Below are positions 58,811 through 64,000 of a stretch of 64,000 nucleotides of DNA, one piece after another; positions within the stretch are counted from its first letter, which is position 1; the number at the start of each line of letters is the position of its first letter. Position numbers and translations under genes: made by a program. The stretch is from Streptomyces nigrescens (GTDB taxonomy: Bacteria > Actinomycetota > Actinomycetes > Streptomycetales > Streptomycetaceae): NCBI GenBank assembly GCA_024349765.1, contig AP026073.1:434001-498000 (forward strand), read 5' to 3'. The notes under the pieces are model-generated. The model had not been told where the DNA came from, did no database searches, and saw only the letters and a list, made by a program, of their open reading frames with translations.

Positions 58811-59491
58811 ATGCACAGGCCGAGTGTGCCCGGGGATCTGGACCGTCCGGAGCGGCTGTGGGCGCGGGCCGCGACGCTCGCGGTGGTCGCCGCGGCGGTG
58901 GACGACTGGGACGAATTCTCCTGGGGGAAGCACGGACTCGAGTGCTGGAACGGCGGCGGCAGCTACTGGTGGCGGCTGAAGCTGTACGACGGCGGCCGGG
59001 CGCTGCTCTGCGGCCAGGACTCCGACGGCAGCTACACCCACAGCGGCGACCGCCAGATCGACTTCCTGGCCGGCGGCCCCGAGTGGCTGCCCTGGGAGCA
59101 GCTGAACGACGACGCCCGGGGGAACCTCTTCGGGTTCGTCTACTGGTGGCAGGACGGCGCCTGGGCGCGCGCCCCGTATCCCGAGAAGCTGCCGGACGAC
59201 GGCCTGGAGATGGCGATGAGCTGGGCCGCCCCCGGTGAGGCGTCGATCGGCCGGATCGTCGACGACCTCGTGGCCCGTACGGAGACCGAGGTCGACGCGG
59301 CCGACGCGGTCCGCGCCTTCATCGCCGCCGCCGAGGCCCGTACGGTCGGCGCGCCGGAGGTCGCCGCGCTGCTGGACGCGGTCTGCGACAAGGACTCCTG
59401 GTACGAGGTCCGGCCGGAGGCCGCGCTGGCCTTCGCCGAGACGCTGGGCCTGACCTCCGGCGACCGCGGCGGGCTGGCGGTGGCCTCCTGA
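58811..59491 (+). CDS. conserved hypothetical protein (Trp-rich)
   Basis: The 226-aa soluble protein has no signal peptide or membrane helix. The N-terminal half is rich in Trp, Gly and Asp (DDWDEFSWGKHGLECWNGGGSYWWRL in two runs; YWWQDGAWARAPYPEKL), which suggests a beta-rich ligand-binding or effector fold. The C-terminal part is helical (IVDDLVARTETEV, VRAFIAAAEARTVGAPEVAALLDAV). RBS GGGGGAGAG lies just before ATG 58811. I do not recognise a family of known function. The conserved position between yqgE and the DUF3039 gene suggests a core Streptomyces gene. Confidence 0.8.
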   Translation: MHRPSVPGDLDRPERLWARAATLAVVAAAVDDWDEFSWGKHGLECWNGGGSYWWRLKLYDGGRALLCGQDSDGSYTHSGDRQIDFLAGGPEWLPWEQLNDDARGNLFGFVYWWQDGAWARAPYPEKLPDDGLEMAMSWAAPGEASIGRIVDDLVARTETEVDAADAVRAFIAAAEARTVGAPEVAALLDAVCDKDSWYEVRPEAALAFAETLGLTSGDRGGLAVAS

Positions 59492-59639
59492 GCGGAGGTG
59501 TCACCCGGCCCCCGCGGGCGGACGGAGCGGAGGCCCGGACGGGTCCGGCGGCGGGCGTTGCGGCGGCGGGTCCCGCGCTCCACCCGGGCGGCGGGCCGTC
59601 GCTCCCGGGTCGTCGCGGGCGTGAGTACCCTTGGCAGCT

Positions 59640-59933
59640 ATGAGCACTCTTGAGCCCGAGCGCGGGGCAGGTACGGGGACCCTCGTAGAGCCGACACCGC
59701 AGGTGTCGCACGGCGACGGCGACCACGAGCGCTTCGCCCACTACGTCCAGAAGGACAAGATCATGGCGAGCGCGCTCGACGGTACCCCCGTCGTGGCGCT
59801 GTGCGGCAAGGTCTGGGTCCCGGGTCGCGACCCGAAGAAGTACCCGGTCTGCCCCATGTGCAAGGAGATCTACGAGTCCATGGGCGCCGGTGGCGACAAG
59901 GACAAGGGCGGCAAGGACGGCGGCAAGAAGTAA
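59640..59933 (+). CDS. DUF3039 small zinc-binding-like protein
   Basis: The 97-aa protein contains ERFAHYVQKDKIMASALDGTPVVALCGKVWVPGRDPKKYPVCPMCKEIY, here quoted as its two key pieces: VVALCGKVWVPGRDP and YPVCPMCKEIYE. The Cys-x(17)-CPMC spacing is typical of the actinobacterial DUF3039 family and probably binds zinc. The C-terminus is Gly/Lys/Asp-rich. TACCCT (59626-59631) ends 8 nt before the ATG and there is no Shine-Dalgarno, so a leaderless mRNA is likely. Function unknown. Confidence 0.88.
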   Translation: MSTLEPERGAGTGTLVEPTPQVSHGDGDHERFAHYVQKDKIMASALDGTPVVALCGKVWVPGRDPKKYPVCPMCKEIYESMGAGGDKDKGGKDGGKK

Positions 59934-59951
59934 CCGCCGCCGGCCCGCCGC

Positions 59952-59997
59952 GGGCACGGGCCCGGAGCTCTCGCAGCCCGGGCCCGCCGTCGTGCCC
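59952..59997 (+). terminator. hairpin terminator after the DUF3039 gene
   Basis: Nested stems GGGCAC/GTGCCC (59952-59957 / 59992-59997) and GGGCCCGG/CCGGGCCC (59958-59965 / 59978-59985), with a bulge on the 3' side, begin 19 nt after the stop. Confidence 0.55.
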
Positions 59998-60260
59998 GCA
60001 CACCCGGACGCCGGCACCGGGCCGCCCGTACGGGAAGCGCCGGCCCCTCCCCGCGGGCTCCTCGCGGGAACCCGCGGGACGGCGTGCCGACGGCAGGCCG
60101 GGCGGCGAGATGGCCGGATTGATGGCCGGATTACCGGCCTCCGCGGACCGGCGGATGGCAGCATCGACCCCGACACCGCCCGCGGCACGGGCAGGTGCTC
60201 TCCGTACGCCTACAGCGCCGGCCGGTCCCGGACCCGGGGGCGCGGTGGAGGACTGACGGC

Positions 60261-61985
60261 ATGCCGGACACAGACGGCCCCACGCGCCACCCGGACACCC
60301 CCGCGGCACGACCGGCCCCGGGCACCCCTCCCGCACCCGACCCGGGCACCCCGCCCCTACCGGGTGCCGGGCTGATCCCCGCACCGCTGAGCATCGACGC
60401 GGCCCCCGGCGGCGCCGTCCGGCTCGGCCCGGACACCGCGCTCGCCGCCGCACCCGGCACCGAGGACACCGCGCACTGGCTGCGGGCCACCCTCGGCGAC
60501 GCCTACGGCCTGCCGCTGCCGCCCGGCTCCGCCGACGCCACCGACACCCTCGCCCTGGCCCTCGATGCGGCCCTGCCCGCGGAGGGCTACCGCCTGGAGG
60601 CCGACGCCCGCTGGGGCGTACGGATCACCGGCGGCGGCCCGGCCGGCGTCTTCTGGGGCGCCCAGACGCTCCGTCAGCTCCTCGGCCCGCACGCCTTCCG
60701 CCGCGCCCCGCTCACCCCCGGGCGGCCGGCCGTCCTCCCGCAACTGACCGTCGAGGACGGCCCCCGCTTCGGCTGGCGCGGCATGCTGCTCGACGTCGCC
60801 CGGCACTTCCTGCCCAAGGACGGCGTGCTGCGCTACCTCGACCTGCTCGCCGCGCACAAACTCAACGTCCTGCACCTGCACCTGACCGACGACCAGGGCT
60901 GGCGCCTGGAGATCCGGCGCTACCCGAAACTGGCCGGAACCGGCTCCTGGCGCGCCCGCACCAAACTCGGCCACCGGGCCTCCCCGCTCTGGGACGAGCG
61001 CCCGCACGGCGGCCACTACACCCAGGACGACATCCGCGAGATCGTCGCCTACGCCGCCCGGCGGCATATCACCGTCGTCCCCGAGATCGACGTCCCCGGA
61101 CACTCGCAGGCCGCCATCGCCGCGTATCCGGAACTCGGCAACACCGACGTCATCGACACCACCTCCCTGCAGGTCTGGGACACCTGGGGCGTCAACCCCA
61201 ACGTACTGGCACCCACCGACACCGCCCTGCGGTTCTACGAGCACGTCCTCGAAGAGGTCCTGGAGCTCTTCCCGTCCCGCTTCGTGCACATCGGCGGCGA
61301 CGAGTGCCCCAAGGACCAGTGGCGGGCCTCCGCCACTGCGCAGGCCCGGATCGCCGAACTCTCCCTGGCCGGCGAGGACGAGCTGCAGAGCTGGTTCATC
61401 CGGCACTTCGACCGCTGGCTCGCCGACCGCGGCCGGCGGCTCATCGGCTGGGACGAGATCCTGGAGGGCGGCTTGGCCGAAGGGGCGGCCGTCTCCTCCT
61501 GGCGGGGCTACGCCGGCGGGGTCGCGGCCGCCAAATCCGGCCACGACGTCGTCATGTGCCCCGAACAGCAGGTCTACCTGGACCACCGTCAGGACCCGTC
61601 CCCGGAGGAGCCGGTGCCGATCGGCTACGTACGGACCCTGGAGGACGTCTACCGCTTCGAGCCGGTACCGCCGGAGCTGACGGCCGAACAGGCCGCGCAC
61701 GTCCTCGGCACCCAGGCCAACGCCTGGACCGAGGTCATGGACAGTCAGCAGCGCCTCGACTACCAGGTCTTCCCCCGGCTCTCCGCGTTCGCCGAGGTCG
61801 CCTGGTCCCGCCTGCCGGCCCCGGCCGACCGCGACTACCAGGACTTCACCCGCCGGATGGCCGCCCACTACGGCCGCCTCGACGCCCTGGGCGTCGACTA
61901 CCGGCCGCCCGGCGGTCCCCGCCCCTGGCAGAAACGCCCCGGGGTGCTCGGACGCCCGATCGACGGGGCGCCCCCAAACGTGTGA
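60261..61985 (+). CDS. family 20 beta-N-acetylhexosaminidase
   Basis: The 574-aa protein has an N-terminal Pro-rich stretch, a GH20b-type alpha/beta domain (EGYRLEADARWGVRITGGGPAGVFWGAQTLRQLL in two blocks) and the GH20 TIM barrel. WRGMLLDVARHFLPKDGVLRYLDLLAAHKLNVLHLHLTDDQGWRLEI contains the substrate-binding HLTDDQGWR. The catalytic Asp-Glu pair is in HIGGDECPKDQW and a substrate-stabilising VSSWRG follows. It removes terminal GlcNAc or GalNAc from chitin or cell-wall oligosaccharides. There is no signal peptide, so it is probably cytoplasmic, acting on imported chito-oligosaccharides or recycled wall sugars. ATG 60261 has GGAGG about 10 nt upstream. Confidence 0.93.
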   Translation: MPDTDGPTRHPDTPAARPAPGTPPAPDPGTPPLPGAGLIPAPLSIDAAPGGAVRLGPDTALAAAPGTEDTAHWLRATLGDAYGLPLPPGSADATDTLALALDAALPAEGYRLEADARWGVRITGGGPAGVFWGAQTLRQLLGPHAFRRAPLTPGRPAVLPQLTVEDGPRFGWRGMLLDVARHFLPKDGVLRYLDLLAAHKLNVLHLHLTDDQGWRLEIRRYPKLAGTGSWRARTKLGHRASPLWDERPHGGHYTQDDIREIVAYAARRHITVVPEIDVPGHSQAAIAAYPELGNTDVIDTTSLQVWDTWGVNPNVLAPTDTALRFYEHVLEEVLELFPSRFVHIGGDECPKDQWRASATAQARIAELSLAGEDELQSWFIRHFDRWLADRGRRLIGWDEILEGGLAEGAAVSSWRGYAGGVAAAKSGHDVVMCPEQQVYLDHRQDPSPEEPVPIGYVRTLEDVYRFEPVPPELTAEQAAHVLGTQANAWTEVMDSQQRLDYQVFPRLSAFAEVAWSRLPAPADRDYQDFTRRMAAHYGRLDALGVDYRPPGGPRPWQKRPGVLGRPIDGAPPNV

Positions 61986-62329
61986 GCCCCGGTGCAAGGA
62001 GGGCGCCCGTACGGCCGGACCCTGGGACGGTGGTACACACGGCGGTTCCTCCCCGCGCCGCCGTACCGAGCACCGCCGTACGACGGCGTGCGCCACGGCC
62101 CGGGCGCACCCGACCCGCACACGCCCCGCCGGCGGGCCCGACCGCGGACTTCACCGGCGGTGGCGGACGAATCCGGACCAGCACCCTGTCCGGGGACGGA
62201 TCGTCCCTTCGCGGACCCTCGCGCCGAGGGTCCGGGAAGATGTGCCAGAGTTGCCACGTCCGGGCTGTGAGCACGTACCGTACGGCGGAGCGGAACTGCC
62301 GGGACACCACCGGGGAAGGGGCAGCTGGC
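61986..62329. other. intergenic region between hexosaminidase and FAD-protein genes
   Basis: 344 bp without a coding ORF. Repeats of CCGTACG-type palindromes occur near 62010-62095. A 9-bp hairpin (62212-62220 / 62226-62234, 5-nt loop) lies about 95 bp upstream of the next start. It must contain the next promoter. Confidence 0.5.
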
Positions 62330-63226
62330 TTGACCACGCACGCACCGCACGCGTCGCACACGGTGACGTTGCCGGCCTCGCTCGACGAGGCCGTGGCGGC
62401 ACTCACCGCCATGCCCGCCGCCGTGCCCGTCGCGGGCGGCACCGACCTCATGGCGGCGGTCAACGCCGGACTCCTCAGACCCGCGGCCCTGGTGGGCCTG
62501 GGCCGGATCAGCGAGATCCGCGGCTGGCAGTACCTGGACGGCCACGCGCTGCTCGGCGCCGGCCTGACCCTCGCCCGTATGGGGCGCCCCGACTTCGCCG
62601 CCCTCATCCCCGGCCTGGCCGCCGCCGCGCGCGCGGCCGGTCCCCCGCAGATCCGCAACGCCGGCACCCTCGGCGGCAACATCGTCACCTCCGCCCCCAC
62701 GGGCGACACGCTCCCGGTGCTCGCCGCCCTGGAGGCCACCGTGATCATCGCCGGCCCCGGGGGCGCCCGCCGCGAGATCCCGGTCAGCCACCTCCTGGCG
62801 GGCCGCGAGATGCTGCACCCCGGCGAACTCGTCGGCTTCGTACGGGTGCCGCTGCTGCACGCCCCGCAGGCCTTCCTCAAGGCCACCGGCCGCACCGGCC
62901 CCGGCCGGGCCACCGCGTCGGTGGCGCTGGTCCTCGACCCCGCCCGGCGCGGGGTGCGCTGCGCGGTCGGCGCGGTCGCCGCGATGCCGCTGCGCCCCCT
63001 GGAGGCCGAGCAGTGGGTGGCCTCGCTCATCGACTGGGACGGCGAACGCGGCCTGGTGCCCGAGGCCCTGACGGCCTTCGGGGACTACGTCGCCGCCGCC
63101 TGCATCCCCGACCCGGCCCCGCCGGAGGACGGTTCCGAACCGGCGACCCTGCCGCCGGCCGCGCTGCACCTGCGCCGTACGGTGGCAGCCCTGGCCCGCC
63201 GCGCACTTGGGAGGGCGCTCTCGTGA
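62330..63226 (+). CDS. FAD-binding subunit of a molybdopterin dehydrogenase (xanthine/CO dehydrogenase type)
   Basis: The 298-aa protein has the FAD-PCMH signature of CoxM/XdhB-like subunits: LDEAVAALTAMPAAVPVAGGTDLMAAVNAG, GPPQIRNAGTLGGNIVTSAPTGDTLPVL (the RNxxTxGGN motif that binds FAD) and the CO_deh_flav_C-like end (ATASVALVLD, GAVAAMPLRPLEAE). The partner iron-sulfur and molybdenum subunits should follow. The next gene overlaps by 4 nt (GTGA), which fits a three-subunit operon. The TTG start at 62330 has GGGGAAGGGG 9 nt upstream; no ATG is nearby. Confidence 0.9.
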   Translation: MTTHAPHASHTVTLPASLDEAVAALTAMPAAVPVAGGTDLMAAVNAGLLRPAALVGLGRISEIRGWQYLDGHALLGAGLTLARMGRPDFAALIPGLAAAARAAGPPQIRNAGTLGGNIVTSAPTGDTLPVLAALEATVIIAGPGGARREIPVSHLLAGREMLHPGELVGFVRVPLLHAPQAFLKATGRTGPGRATASVALVLDPARRGVRCAVGAVAAMPLRPLEAEQWVASLIDWDGERGLVPEALTAFGDYVAAACIPDPAPPEDGSEPATLPPAALHLRRTVAALARRALGRALS

Positions 63227-64000
63227 GCGAAGACCACCGTCATCCGCAGCAGCCGCACGCCGATCAGGGCTGGCAGCCGCTGCCGCAGGGCGGCGAGTAC
63301 GAGTCCGAGGCCACGGCCTTCGTCCAGCTCCCGGAGGGCTTCACCACCGGGGTCTACGGCGGCCGTACGCCCGGCTACCCCACCCCGGGGGCCGACCCGC
63401 TCGCCGCGCCCGGTCACGGCTACACCCCGCCTGCGTCCTTCACCCCGCACGCGGCCGCGCCGCAGGCCCCCGAAGCGGGCGCCGACCCCGCGGCCACCGG
63501 GCAGTGGACCATGCCGTTCACCGACCAGGCCGGCGGCTACGCCGACCCCTCCACCGGATACGGCGCGCCCGCGCACGACCCCGCCCACCAGGGCGGCTCC
63601 GCGATCTACCAGGGCGCCGCGCCCGAGGCCGCCCGGCCGTGGGGCCCGGACACCGTGGAGTGGCCGGAGGCGGGCAGCGCCGAGGCCGCCGCCTCCTGGA
63701 GCATCCCGGCGGCGGACGACGGACTGGAGGAGTCCGGTGAGTACCTGGTCGACGACGACCGGCTGACCGGCCACCCGGGCCCCGTGGGCCACCCGGGACA
63801 CCAGGGCCTCACGGGCACCAACGGCGCCGGCTACCAGGCCGGCGGCTACCCGGGCTCCGGCGCGTACGAGAGCGCCGCCACCACGGCGGACACCGCCGAC
63901 GCCGCCCGCACCGGCCACTGGAACTTCACCGCCGGCCTGAGCGCCACCAGCGGCGCCCCCGCGACCGCCGAGGAGCCCCAGGAGGCCGCCCCGGCACCCT
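63223..64000 (+). CDS. Pro/Gly-rich protein, probably N-terminal part of the 2Fe-2S subunit (3' end outside window)
   Basis: A GTG at 63223 overlaps the stop of the FAD-subunit gene by 4 nt, and the frame stays open to the window end (259 codons visible). All visible sequence is low-complexity: Tyr/Gly/Pro/Ala/His-rich with TGQWTMPFTDQ and TGHWNFTAGL, two spaced copies of a TGxW element, and acidic patches. No catalytic motif is seen yet. From the operon position, the 2Fe-2S domain expected for this enzyme class should lie beyond the window behind this long N-terminal extension. That identity is inference. Confidence 0.7.
   Translation, partial: MSEDHRHPQQPHADQGWQPLPQGGEYESEATAFVQLPEGFTTGVYGGRTPGYPTPGADPLAAPGHGYTPPASFTPHAAAPQAPEAGADPAATGQWTMPFTDQAGGYADPSTGYGAPAHDPAHQGGSAIYQGAAPEAARPWGPDTVEWPEAGSAEAAASWSIPAADDGLEESGEYLVDDDRLTGHPGPVGHPGHQGLTGTNGAGYQAGGYPGSGAYESAATTADTADAARTGHWNFTAGLSATSGAPATAEEPQEAAPAP

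Noticed and set aside
62090-62260. Frame with GGGGRIRTSTLSGDG upstream of the FAD-subunit gene
   Set aside because: It belongs to a shadow frame continuing from the hexosaminidase region; the real protein starts at TTG 62330.

Overview
The window is a chromosomal segment of a high-GC actinomycete, almost certainly a Streptomyces. The evidence is the extreme G/C at third codon positions, GTG and TTG starts, the prfB / ftsE-ftsX / smpB-ssrA block next to two PkaA/PkaB-type kinases, a sortase substrate ending in LAETG, and the narK-nnaR, sigU-type ECF, helD, malic enzyme, HU, murA order that I recall from the central part of Streptomyces chromosomes (gene order from memory, not checked). No IS element, phage, CRISPR array or tRNA gene was found.

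Region 1 (1-20.3 kb) is a surface-glycopolymer locus. It holds two very large GT2 plus CDP-glycerol glycerophosphotransferase fusions (842-3211 and 14733-18284), two further GT2 proteins with long C-terminal extensions, galE, a secreted PIG-L-type deacetylase, two SAM methyltransferases and a three-gene operon YfhO / GT2 / GtrA. That operon has the composition of the three-component machineries that glycosylate teichoic acids outside the membrane. Region 2 (20.7-24.4 kb) is a CUT1-type sugar ABC importer (lipoprotein plus two permeases, no ATPase). One permease carries a large extracellular beta-sandwich-like insertion. An 880-bp gene-free, repeat-rich stretch follows.

Region 3 (25.3-40 kb) is conserved housekeeping: an FHA-FtsK ATPase, PkaA/PkaB-type Ser/Thr kinases, prfB, a Gly/Asn/Gln-rich sortase substrate, a tiny zinc-ribbon membrane protein, ftsE-ftsX, an S41 protease, smpB and tmRNA.

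Region 4 (40.2-45.7 kb) is accessory DNA: an MFS transporter divergent from a LysR regulator, then a lasso-peptide locus on the minus strand. It has a 49-aa precursor with a canonical leader and the predicted core GFTGYHWDGWAGFFGW, a lasso cyclase with low-complexity insertions, and a B1/RRE gene broken after about 33 codons. The leader peptidase (B2) and the usual ABC exporter are absent. This is the most interesting part of the window: either a decaying lasso cluster or one completed in trans.

Region 5 (45.9-64 kb) holds narK and nnaR (HemD-like plus winged helix), an ECF sigma/anti-sigma pair (sigU/rsuA-like), a HelD-type RNA polymerase-associated ATPase, a candidate small RNA, malic enzyme, an HU protein, murA, YqgE/AlgH, an unknown protein, DUF3039, a GH20 hexosaminidase, a molybdoenzyme-type FAD subunit and the start of a Pro/Gly-rich protein that runs off the window.

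Recurrent themes are short tandem duplications that copy gene 3' ends, strong hairpin terminators in convergent intergenes, and -10-like hexamers 6-8 nt before start codons that suggest leaderless mRNAs.
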